Below the pieces are notes generated by a model that saw only the letters and a list, made by a program, of their open reading frames with translations, was not told the origin of the DNA and ran no database searches. This document shows positions 16,730 to 24,795 of a stretch of DNA of 33,439 nt, one piece after another. Positions within the stretch are counted from its first letter, which is position 1. Each line of letters begins with the position of its first letter. Both the position numbers and the translations under genes were made by a program. This DNA is from an uncultured Clostridia bacterium. Its GTDB lineage: Bacteria; Bacillota; Clostridia; Oscillospirales; Acutalibacteraceae. The DNA is taken from assembly GCA_946406145.1 (NCBI GenBank), contig CAMJJL010000021.1:1-33439 (forward strand). The letters run 5' to 3'.

Positions 16730-17001
16730 GTGCAAAATGAGATATAAGAAAAATAAATCGCGCCGACCGATCCAATAAAAACCTGTCGATTTTCCCGAAT
16801 CAGCGTGCGATCATCCCCGATCGCCTCCCTTAAAGCGTCAATCAATGATCAAGCGGTGTTTTCCTTATCGTGCCCAAAACAGCGCCTTGTATTTGTACAT
16901 CCTAGATAAATAATTTTAATTTCATTGTCTATAATGACAACCAAATAGGCAATTTTTATAAAAACTGCACTAAATCTTTGGAGTTTAATTTCTGTTTTTA
17001 C
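16730..17001. other. Intergenic DNA between divergent rny and glgB promoters
   Basis: I see no gene in this stretch. It holds a short perfect hairpin, GCGATC/GATCGC, at 16807-16824 and a weak 22-codon open frame from 16846 with no ribosome site. It may carry regulator sites for the glg operon, but none matches an operator that I can name. Confidence 0.4.
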
Positions 17002-17030
17002 TTGAAATTGTCAAAAAGGTCTGGTATTAT
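17002..17030 (+). promoter_or_regulatory. Promoter of the glg operon
   Basis: TTGAAA (17002-17007), a 17-base spacer and TATTAT (17025-17030). The leader to the glgB ATG is about 43 bases and ends in AAGGAG (17065-17070). Confidence 0.65.
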
Positions 17031-17079
17031 AGAGTTGTATATTTATGTACTAATTCTTTTTTATAAGGAGAGTCAGATT

Positions 17080-19248
17080 ATGAATTATGTTTTAAACGAC
17101 GAAAGATTCCCTCTTGATTTGTTCCACGGCGGTGATGCGGTACGCATTTACGATTTCCTCGGCGCCCATGATTATTGGATGGACGGCGTACAGGGAACCA
17201 TGTTCCGCGTATGGGCGCCCAATGCCCTGACCGTATCCGTAGTCGGCGACTTTAACGGATGGGATCAGATGGCGAACCACATGCACAAGATTTCCGAAGG
17301 CGGCGTTTGGGAGGTTTGGATCCCGAACCTCGGCGAGACGGCGATCTATAAGTATTGCGTAGAGACTCCTTGGTTTGAGAAGATCCTCAAAGCAGATCCC
17401 TTCGCGTTCCATACCCAGACCCGTCCCGACAATGCTTCTATCATCTATAATTACAACAAGTACGAGTGGAATGACGAGGCTTGGTATAAGTATAAGATGG
17501 AGCATAACCACTTTGATAACCCCGTCAACATCTACGAGGTTCACGCAGGCTCCTGGCGCAAGTACGCCGACGGCAACACCTTTGACTACAATAAGCTCGC
17601 CGATGAGCTGATTCCCTATGTCAAGGAGATGGGCTACACCCACATCGAGTTCATGCCCATGACCGAGTATCCGTTTGACGGCTCCTGGGGCTATCAGGTA
17701 ACCGGCTACTACGCTCCCACCTCCCGTTACGGTTCTCCCGAAATGTTCATGCACTTCATCGACCAGTGCCATCAGGAAGGCATCGGCGTTATCCTCGACT
17801 GGGTACCCGCTCACTTCCCCAAGGACGCTCACGGTCTGGGGCGTTTCGACGGCATCCACTGCTATGAGTATGAAGACAGCCGTAAGGGCGAGCACAAGGA
17901 ATGGGGCACCTACGTATTCGACTACGCGCGCTACGAGGTCATCTCCTTCTTAGTATCCTCCGCGATGTTCTGGCTGGACAAGTATCATGTCGACGGCATC
18001 CGTGTTGACGCGGTAGCCTCCATGCTGTACCTCGACTACAACCGCCGTGACGGCGAGTGGGTAGCCAACAAGTACGGCGGCCATGAGCACCTCGAGGCGG
18101 TCGAGTTCATCCAGAGACTGAACACCGCTGTTCACCTGCATCATCCGACCGTTATGATGATCGCTGAGGAATCCACCTCCTGGCCGATGGTATCCCGTCC
18201 CGTATCCGACGGAGGCTTAGGCTTTGACTACAAGTGGAACATGGGCTGGATGAACGACATGCTCTCCTATATGTCCCTTGATCCGCTGTGGAGACCCTAT
18301 CATCACAACTCTATCACCTTCTCCTTCCTCTATGCGTTCTCCGAGAACTTCCTGCTGCCGATCTCACATGATGAGGTCGTTTACGGCAAGGGCTCTCTGA
18401 TCAATAAAATGCCCGGCGACTATGATATGAAGTTCGCGGGTGTGCGCGTATTTATGTCCTACATGATGGCTCACCCCGGCAAGAAGCTCACCTTCATGGG
18501 CGCCGAGATCGGTCAGTTCGACGAGTGGAACAGCACCGAAGAGCTGCAGTGGGGTCTGCTTGGATTTGAGAAGCACAAGAAGCTCAACGACTTCTTCCGC
18601 GCACTCAATGAGTTCTACAAGGCGAACAGCTGCATGTATGAGGTCGACTTCACATGGGAGGGCTTCAACTGGATCCATCACGATGACTATCAGCAGAGCG
18701 TTATCGCGTTCCGCCGAATCGACAAGGAAGGCAACAACATCATCGTCGTATGCAACTTCCAGCCCATGTATCGCCAGAACTACGGCATCGGTGTTCCGGA
18801 TTACGGCGTATACGCAGAGGTATTCAACTCCGACGACGAGCAGTACGGCGGTACCGGCAAGACAAACGGCACCGATATCCACACCGTTGACGAAGAGATG
18901 CACGGCTTCGATCAGGCGATCTACCTCAACCTGCCTCCGATGAGCGCGCTGTATCTCAAGTGTGTGAAGAAGGAAAAGAGCCCCAAGCAGATCAAGGCGG
19001 AAGAAAAAATCGCAAAGCGCAAGGAAGCCGCCAAGAAGGCAGCCGCTACCCGCGCCGCGAAGAAGGCTTCTGTTTCGAAGAAGGCGGAGGACGTCAAGAA
19101 GGATGTCAAGAAAAAGAAAGCAACCGCCAAAAAGAAAATAGAAAAAGCGGCTGACGCGATCGACGACAAGTTCGACGATATCGAGGATAAGCTCGAGAAA
19201 AAGGTTGATAGCGCAAAGAAATCCGCTAAGAAAAAGACCGCTAAGTAA
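17080..19248 (+). CDS. glgB: 1,4-alpha-glucan branching enzyme with a Lys/Ala-rich C-terminal tail
   Basis: The ATG at 17080 follows AAGGAG by nine bases; the frame is open further upstream but overlaps the promoter. The 722-residue protein has an N-terminal CBM48 domain (FRVWAPNALTVSVVGDFNGWD) and a GH13 barrel with the family regions VILDWVPAHFP, HVDGIRVDAVASMLYLDY (nucleophile Asp), MMIAEESTSWP (acid Glu) and LPISHDEVVYGKGS. The enzyme forms alpha-1,6 branches in glycogen. From about residue 628 to the end there is a 95-residue tail very rich in Lys and Ala (KRKEAAKKAAATRAAKK, KKDVKKKKATAKKKIEKA), with an acidic patch near IDDKFDDIEDKLE. It resembles histone H1 or AlgP-type tails and is not part of the GlgB fold. 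It is the first gene of glgBCDA. Confidence 0.96.
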   Translation: MNYVLNDERFPLDLFHGGDAVRIYDFLGAHDYWMDGVQGTMFRVWAPNALTVSVVGDFNGWDQMANHMHKISEGGVWEVWIPNLGETAIYKYCVETPWFEKILKADPFAFHTQTRPDNASIIYNYNKYEWNDEAWYKYKMEHNHFDNPVNIYEVHAGSWRKYADGNTFDYNKLADELIPYVKEMGYTHIEFMPMTEYPFDGSWGYQVTGYYAPTSRYGSPEMFMHFIDQCHQEGIGVILDWVPAHFPKDAHGLGRFDGIHCYEYEDSRKGEHKEWGTYVFDYARYEVISFLVSSAMFWLDKYHVDGIRVDAVASMLYLDYNRRDGEWVANKYGGHEHLEAVEFIQRLNTAVHLHHPTVMMIAEESTSWPMVSRPVSDGGLGFDYKWNMGWMNDMLSYMSLDPLWRPYHHNSITFSFLYAFSENFLLPISHDEVVYGKGSLINKMPGDYDMKFAGVRVFMSYMMAHPGKKLTFMGAEIGQFDEWNSTEELQWGLLGFEKHKKLNDFFRALNEFYKANSCMYEVDFTWEGFNWIHHDDYQQSVIAFRRIDKEGNNIIVVCNFQPMYRQNYGIGVPDYGVYAEVFNSDDEQYGGTGKTNGTDIHTVDEEMHGFDQAIYLNLPPMSALYLKCVKKEKSPKQIKAEEKIAKRKEAAKKAAATRAAKKASVSKKAEDVKKDVKKKKATAKKKIEKAADAIDDKFDDIEDKLEKKVDSAKKSAKKKTAK

Positions 19249-19300
19249 TAAGCAGACAAATAATCCCTGATGATTCATCTGTCGTATGATATCATTCATT

Positions 19301-19324
19301 GAGCCCCGAGCTTATTCGGGGCTC
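19301..19324 (+). other. Intercistronic hairpin between glgB and glgC
   Basis: GAGCCCCGA/TTCGGGGCTC arms fold around a short loop. No T run follows, so it is not a classic terminator. It may set the glgB/glgC mRNA ratio through processing or stability. Confidence 0.6.
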
Positions 19325-19349
19325 TGCACTGAATATTTGGAGGAAACAC

Positions 19350-20546
<1,197 letters not shown>

Positions 20547-20548
20547 GC

Positions 20549-21661
20549 ATGGCAAGCAACAGAATATTAGGTCTGATTTTTGCGAACACAAATGAAAAGA
20601 ACTTGCCCGAGTTGACCGCTTACCGCACCACCGGCTCCGTTCCTTTCGGCGGCAAGTATCGTCTGATCGACTTTCCGCTTTCCAATATGAGCAACTCCGG
20701 CATCAACAATGTCGGTATCGTCGCAAAATCCAACTTTATGTCCCTGATGGATCATGTCGGCTCGGGTTCGGCGTGGGATCTCGCGCGCCGCAGAAGCGGT
20801 CTGAGTATACTGCCCCCCTACGGTGAGCACAGCTTTGCCTCTCTGGTCGAGACCATCTTCAACCTGCACGGCTACATCGAGCACGGCGATGAGGATTACA
20901 TCCTGATCTCCCCCTCCGACTGCGTGCACAACATGGACTACAGCAAGGTTCTCCGCTTTGCCGAGAAGAATCACGCCGACATCACCTTTGTCTATACCAA
21001 GCGTGTCGTCAAGGAGATCTCCGATGACTTCCGCTGCATCCTCGATGTAGACGACAGCGGCAAGGTCACCAAGATCATGGCGTCCCCCATCGACGACGGC
21101 GTGTGCAACCTCGACATCGGCATCATGCTGATGAAGAAAACCGTTCTCATGGCGCTGGTTCGTCAGGCGATGAGCGAATCCAAATACAGCTTTGTCCGCG
21201 ACGTCCTGCAAAAGTCCCTTGACCGCCACAGGGTTTACGCGTATGAGCTGGAAGGCTACTGCGAGATAATCGGCTCCGTCAAGGAATACTACGACGCGAA
21301 CATGAAAATCATGGATCGTGACACGCGCTACAAGCTCTTTGATTACAAAAGACCCATCTACACCAAGGTGCGCGACGACGCTCCCTCACGCTACGGCTTG
21401 AACTGCAATGTGAAGGATTCGCTGATCGCACAGGGCTGTGTCATCAACGGTATCGTTGAGAACTCCATTATCTCAAAGGGCGTTTATATCGGTCACGACG
21501 CTGTTATCAAGAACTGCATCGTCATGCAGGACTGCATCATCGGCGACAAAGCCCAGCTGATCAATCTGGTCGTCGACAAGGACGTCAACGTCAGCCGCGG
21601 CTCCAAGCTGCAGGGCACCGTGAACTATCCGATGTATATCGCAAAGCGTTCCATCGTATAA
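20549..21661 (+). CDS. glgD: GlgD, regulatory subunit of ADP-glucose pyrophosphorylase
   Basis: This 370-residue protein is homologous to GlgC ([16 protein letters not shown], then a beta-helix C-terminus), but the N-terminal catalytic loop GGxGxRL is replaced by FANTNEKNLPEL. SGDH is replaced by SPSDCVHNMDY. This is the pattern of Bacillus-type GlgD, which is inactive alone and forms a heterotetramer with GlgC that raises its activity. The gene starts two bases after glgC, so the two subunits are probably made together. Confidence 0.93.
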   Translation: MASNRILGLIFANTNEKNLPELTAYRTTGSVPFGGKYRLIDFPLSNMSNSGINNVGIVAKSNFMSLMDHVGSGSAWDLARRRSGLSILPPYGEHSFASLVETIFNLHGYIEHGDEDYILISPSDCVHNMDYSKVLRFAEKNHADITFVYTKRVVKEISDDFRCILDVDDSGKVTKIMASPIDDGVCNLDIGIMLMKKTVLMALVRQAMSESKYSFVRDVLQKSLDRHRVYAYELEGYCEIIGSVKEYYDANMKIMDRDTRYKLFDYKRPIYTKVRDDAPSRYGLNCNVKDSLIAQGCVINGIVENSIISKGVYIGHDAVIKNCIVMQDCIIGDKAQLINLVVDKDVNVSRGSKLQGTVNYPMYIAKRSIV

Positions 21662-21667
21662 AGTATA

Positions 21668-21691
21668 AGCCTTCCCCTCAAGGGAAAGGCT
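21668..21691 (+). other. Intercistronic hairpin between glgD and glgA
   Basis: AGCCTTCCCC and GGGAAAGGCT form an imperfect stem around TCAA. No T run follows. It could be an mRNA processing or stability element. Confidence 0.5.
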
Positions 21692-21740
21692 ATGGAACAC
21701 TTAATTATTCTTAGTTTCTAAACTTTCAGGAGGTAACTAT

Positions 21741-23168
21741 ATGAAAATCCTTTATTGCGCGAGCGAAGCGAATCCGTTTGCAGGCAGCGGCGGTCTTGCC
21801 GATGTAGCAGGTTCTCTGCCCCATACCGTGTGCCGCAAGGGTCATGACTGCCGTATCGTTATGCCGCTGTACGGCACCATCCCCTATGAGCTCAAGTGTC
21901 AGATGAACTTCATCACCAATTTCACCGTTCCTGTCGCATGGAGACATCAGTACTGCGGTCTGTTCTGGGCACGCTGGAATGATTGCACCTACTACTTCAT
22001 CGACAACGAATATTACTTCAAGAGAGATAAGCTGTACGGCTTCTATGATGACGCCGAGAGATATGCTTTCTTCTCCCGTGCGATCCTCGAGATGCTCCCC
22101 TACATCGACTTCCATCCCGATCTTATCCACACCAACGACTGGCAGACAGCGCTGGTACCCGTCTACTACTATCTCTTCTATAGTAAGAATCCGTGGTACT
22201 ACAACATCAAATCCCTCTTCACCATCCACAACATCCAGTATCAGGGCAAGTACGGCTGGGAAGTCAATACCGAGTGCGTCGGTATTCCTCCCACAGAGAC
22301 CAAGATTCTGGAAATGGACGGCAAGCTGAACATGATGAAGGGCGCGATCTTCTGCTCCACCCGTGTCAACACCGTCTCCCCCACCTACGCGCTGGAGATC
22401 AAAGACCCCTGGTACAGCCACGGTCTGCACCACGCGCTGAACGCGAATCATTACAAGCTCTGCGGTATCCTCAACGGTATCGATAACGCCAGCTATGACC
22501 CTGCTACCGACTATCAGCTCTATTGCAACTACACCAAGGAGGATATGAGCGGTAAGGGCGAGTGCAAGCGCAGACTGCAGGAGCGTCTGGGACTGGAACA
22601 GAACTGGTCGATCCCGATCGTCGCCATGGTCACCCGTATGGTCGCTCATAAGGGTCTGGATCTGGTGCGCGGCGGTCTGCCCGATCTGCTGAATAACAAC
22701 AACATGCAGTTCGTTATCCTCGGCTCCGGTGATGAAGAATACGAGAACTTCTTCCGCGATATGCAGTGGTTCTATCCGGGCAGAGTGGTCACCTGCCACG
22801 GATTTGTCCCCGAGCTCGCGCGCAAGATCTACTCCGGCGCGGATATCTTCCTGATGCCCTCTAAGCAGGAGCCCTGCGGTCTGTCGCAGATGATCGCCCT
22901 GCGCTACGGTACCATTCCGGTCGTACGCGAGGTCGGCGGCTTGAAGGACAGCGTATTCGACAGCGCCGATAACTACGGCAACGGCTTCACCTTCCGCAAC
23001 TATGATATCGCCGATATGTGCAACGCGGTCAAGCGCGCACTCTCCGGTATCTATGACAACGAGGGCTGGCATCAGCTGATGTGGCGCGCGATGATGAGCG
23101 ACAACAGCTGGGAGCGCTCCGCTCAGGACTACATCAACGTATACGAAGACACCATGAACTGGTTATAA
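21741..23168 (+). CDS. glgA: Glycogen synthase (GT5)
   Basis: AGGAGG precedes the ATG. The 475-residue GT-B enzyme begins MKILYCASEANPFAGSGGLADVAGSLP and ends with the acceptor and ADP-glucose site SKQEPCGLSQMIALRYGTIPVV, in which the Glu of EPCGLSQ is kept. HTNDWQTALVP and TIHNIQYQG are also typical. It extends alpha-1,4-glucan with ADP-glucose. The N-terminal motif that is KTGGL in E. coli reads GSGGL here, so the lysine that contacts ADP-glucose is absent. It is the last gene of the operon, about 80 bases after glgD. Confidence 0.96.
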   Translation: MKILYCASEANPFAGSGGLADVAGSLPHTVCRKGHDCRIVMPLYGTIPYELKCQMNFITNFTVPVAWRHQYCGLFWARWNDCTYYFIDNEYYFKRDKLYGFYDDAERYAFFSRAILEMLPYIDFHPDLIHTNDWQTALVPVYYYLFYSKNPWYYNIKSLFTIHNIQYQGKYGWEVNTECVGIPPTETKILEMDGKLNMMKGAIFCSTRVNTVSPTYALEIKDPWYSHGLHHALNANHYKLCGILNGIDNASYDPATDYQLYCNYTKEDMSGKGECKRRLQERLGLEQNWSIPIVAMVTRMVAHKGLDLVRGGLPDLLNNNNMQFVILGSGDEEYENFFRDMQWFYPGRVVTCHGFVPELARKIYSGADIFLMPSKQEPCGLSQMIALRYGTIPVVREVGGLKDSVFDSADNYGNGFTFRNYDIADMCNAVKRALSGIYDNEGWHQLMWRAMMSDNSWERSAQDYINVYEDTMNWL

Positions 23169-23175
23169 GGACACG

Positions 23176-23304
23176 CGTGACGCGTGCGTCTCAGTTCCGC
23201 CTATTGATACGTTTTATTGTTTCAATCACGTCATCAACGGCGTGATGCGTGCATCCGTTTCCGCCTTTTGATACGTTTTATTGTTTCAATCACGTCATTA
23301 ACGG
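23176..23304. repeat. Tandem pair of about 65-bp repeats
   Basis: Two head-to-tail copies (23176-23240 and 23241-23304) share CGTGAYGCGTGC and a nearly identical stretch from TTGATACG to ATCACGTCAT. They lie between glgA and its terminator. There is no open frame. Confidence 0.75.
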
Positions 23305-23349
23305 CTTATCATACGTATAACTGTTGATATTTGAATAATTCACACAAAA

Positions 23350-23388
23350 ACGCCGCTTCGGTTTGAATCCGAAGCGGCGTAATTTTAT
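23350..23388 (+). terminator. Terminator of the glg operon
   Basis: Perfect 12-base arms ACGCCGCTTCGG (23350-23361) and CCGAAGCGGCGT (23369-23380) are followed by AATTTTAT. It lies about 180 bases after glgA because of the tandem repeat. Confidence 0.75.
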
Positions 23389-23424
23389 ATACACGTTGAT
23401 AGAAGCAAGTTAACGTTTCCGTAG

Positions 23425-23443
23425 GGACGAGCATTGCTCGTCC
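23425..23443. repeat. Palindromic repeat (GTAGGGACGAGCATTGCTCGTCCG type)
   Basis: GGACGAGC-ATT-GCTCGTCC is a perfect 8-3-8 palindrome, flanked by weaker GTTTCC/GAAACC complementarity. Short palindromes beginning GTAGGG are common intergenic repeats in Firmicutes. Confidence 0.6.
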
Positions 23444-23495
23444 GAAACCTTTCCGTTCCAATCAAGTCAACCGCAGAACATATTTCCCCTGCTTT

Positions 23496-24146
23496 TTACT
23501 GCAACGCAATACTTCCTAAATACTCCTTCACCTCAAAGAGCGACGGCAAAACGACCTCAGAAAGTCCCTTGATCTCATCATCGGGCTGCAGGATATCGGG
23601 CACCATGATCGGGTGCATCCCCGCGGCATGGGCGGCACGAATACCGTTGTAGCTGTCCTCGATCACATAGCAGTCCTTTGGATCAGCCCCCAGCCTCTCT
23701 GCGGCAGTGAGGAAGATCTCCGGGTGGGGCTTAGAGTGACTGACCATATCGCCGCAGACGAGCGTATCGAAATACGGGATCAGATCGACCTTCCCCAATG
23801 ATTTGCGCACGCTGACCTCACGCGTAGAGGACGCGAGCGCGGTATGGATCCCCTGCTCCTTCAGCCAATCGAACAGCTCATACACGCCGGGCTTGAGCTC
23901 ATAATCCGTCTTGTTCAGCTCCTCCTGTACATCCTCGCGATAGGCATAGTAATCGAACGCATGCCCCACATATTCAAAGAATATCTCTCTCGTCTTGACG
24001 CGCGTCACGCCGATGCTGTCCATGCACGCCTTATGCACCGCCTCCACATCGGTCAGCCCATACTTAGGCGCGAGCCTTTTATACGCTTCGATATACACGC
24101 GCTCGGAATCAAAGATCACACCGTCCATATCAAAAATCACATACAT
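23496..24146 (-). CDS. HAD-family phosphatase, beta-phosphoglucomutase-like
   Basis: The start at 24146 gives 216 residues beginning directly with the HAD motif I FDMDGVIFDSE (Asp6, Asp8). Motif II is ASSTRE, the motif III lysine is in SHSKPHPEIFL, and motif IV is VIEDSYNGIRAAHAAGM. The cap between motifs I and II is the helical type of the beta-PGM/phosphoglycolate group. Its position next to the glycogen operon would fit sugar-phosphate metabolism, but this group also contains general phosphatases. It has its own promoter and is divergent from the metal-resistance genes. Confidence 0.88.
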   Translation of the reverse strand: MYVIFDMDGVIFDSERVYIEAYKRLAPKYGLTDVEAVHKACMDSIGVTRVKTREIFFEYVGHAFDYYAYREDVQEELNKTDYELKPGVYELFDWLKEQGIHTALASSTREVSVRKSLGKVDLIPYFDTLVCGDMVSHSKPHPEIFLTAAERLGADPKDCYVIEDSYNGIRAAHAAGMHPIMVPDILQPDDEIKGLSEVVLPSLFEVKEYLGSIALQ

Positions 24147-24176
24147 TCCTACCACTTCCAAATTCAAGATGCTTCC

Positions 24177-24205
24177 ATTATAACCGAAAAGTAAAAATAA
24201 TTCAA
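24177..24205 (-). promoter_or_regulatory. Promoter of the HAD phosphatase gene
   Basis: On the minus strand TTGAAT (24205-24200), a 17-base spacer and TATAAT (24182-24177), about 31 bases before the ATG. Confidence 0.6.
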
Positions 24206-24213
24206 CAAATCTA

Positions 24214-24242
24214 TTGACATATTCTGTCAGGAGTAGTATGAT
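24214..24242 (+). promoter_or_regulatory. Promoter of the ArsR/SmtB - Zn ATPase unit
   Basis: TTGACA (24214-24219), a 17-base spacer and TATGAT (24237-24242). The operator palindrome begins seven bases later, at the expected start of transcription. Confidence 0.7.
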
Positions 24243-24248
24243 AAAGAT

Positions 24249-24274
24249 AACATATGAATGATTGTTCATATGTT
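24249..24274. promoter_or_regulatory. SmtB/CzrA-type operator
   Basis: AACATATGAA, six bases, TTCATATGTT is a perfect 10-6-10 palindrome. Its core TGAA-N6-TTCA matches known SmtB/CzrA operators. It overlaps the transcription start of the repressor gene and so predicts metal-relieved autorepression. Confidence 0.75.
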
Positions 24275-24290
24275 CAAGCGTCTAATTATG

Positions 24291-24333
24291 TTGAGATTGC
24301 CGTGGGCTGACACGCGTCGAGCCCTCGCATGAC
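24291..24333. repeat. Palindromic repeat (TTGAGATTGCC ... TCGCATGAC family)
   Basis: The end boxes TTGAGATTGCC (24291-24301) and TCGCATGAC (24325-24333) surround an inner GGGCT/AGCCC stem. The same ends flank unrelated inner palindromes at 29520-29554 and 29566-29614. This copy lies in the arsR leader. Confidence 0.65.
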
Positions 24334-24358
24334 AGTTAAATCAATACGGGAGGCTCCT

Positions 24359-24691
24359 ATGGCACACGAAGATCATCAGGATATCGTCAAAGAAATCAAA
24401 GAGAATATGCCCGATGCCGACACGCTGTTTGAGTTAGCGGACTTTTTCAAGGTGTTCGGCGATTCCACACGCATCCGTATCATGTGCGCATTGTTCAAAA
24501 AAGAGCTGAGCGTATGTTGTATCGCGGATATCGTCGGCATGGAGCAGAGCACCGTATCCCATCAGCTCCGCATCCTGAGACAGGAGAACTTAGTCAAGGT
24601 ACGCCGCGAGGGAAAACAGAGCTACTACTCCCTCGAGGATGAACATATCCAAAAGATATTCGAGATGGGTCTCGAACACATATTGGAATGA
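24359..24691 (+). CDS. SmtB/CadC-type ArsR-family metal repressor
   Basis: The ATG at 24359 follows GGGAGG by five bases and gives 110 residues. The winged helix includes VFGDSTRIRIMCAL and the recognition helix MEQSTVSHQLRILRQ. The last helix carries Asp94, His96, His107 and Glu110, the same spacing (0, 2, 13, 16) as the alpha-5 zinc site of SmtB. Cys53 and Cys54 lie at the position of the CadC alpha-3 metal site, but only one matches a CadC cysteine. I therefore expect Zn (possibly Cd or Co) to release it from DNA. It precedes the Zn/Cd ATPase gene and probably controls it through the operator at 24249-24274. Confidence 0.92.
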   Translation: MAHEDHQDIVKEIKENMPDADTLFELADFFKVFGDSTRIRIMCALFKKELSVCCIADIVGMEQSTVSHQLRILRQENLVKVRREGKQSYYSLEDEHIQKIFEMGLEHILE

Positions 24692-24697
24692 TAAATC

Positions 24698-24725
24698 ATT
24701 CGGTGAATGGTGAATGGTGAATGGT
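24698..24725 (+). repeat. Heptamer tandem repeat GAATGGT
   Basis: Three exact GAATGGT units (24705-24725) follow a degenerate one, in the 104-base gap between the repressor and the ATPase gene. The unit length equals that of the arrays at 14736-14817. Confidence 0.65.
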
Positions 24726-24795
24726 GTACGGCGGGACACCCGCACCCGATTGTAATTGGCTTCCGCCACACTTAGCAACAAGAAAGTGTGATAAC

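Noticed and set aside
16452..17079. Riboswitch or tRNA in the rny-glgB gap
   Set aside because: A GGGTTCA-like stretch near 16650 recalls a T-arm, but no acceptor or anticodon stem fits around it, and no riboswitch consensus was seen.
20549..21661. GlgD as a second active GlgC
   Set aside because: The GGxGxRL catalytic loop is missing, which fits the non-catalytic GlgD subunit.
21726..23072. 448-codon minus-strand open frame opposite glgA
   Set aside because: Glycogen synthase motifs are intact on the plus strand and the minus frame has no domain or ribosome site.
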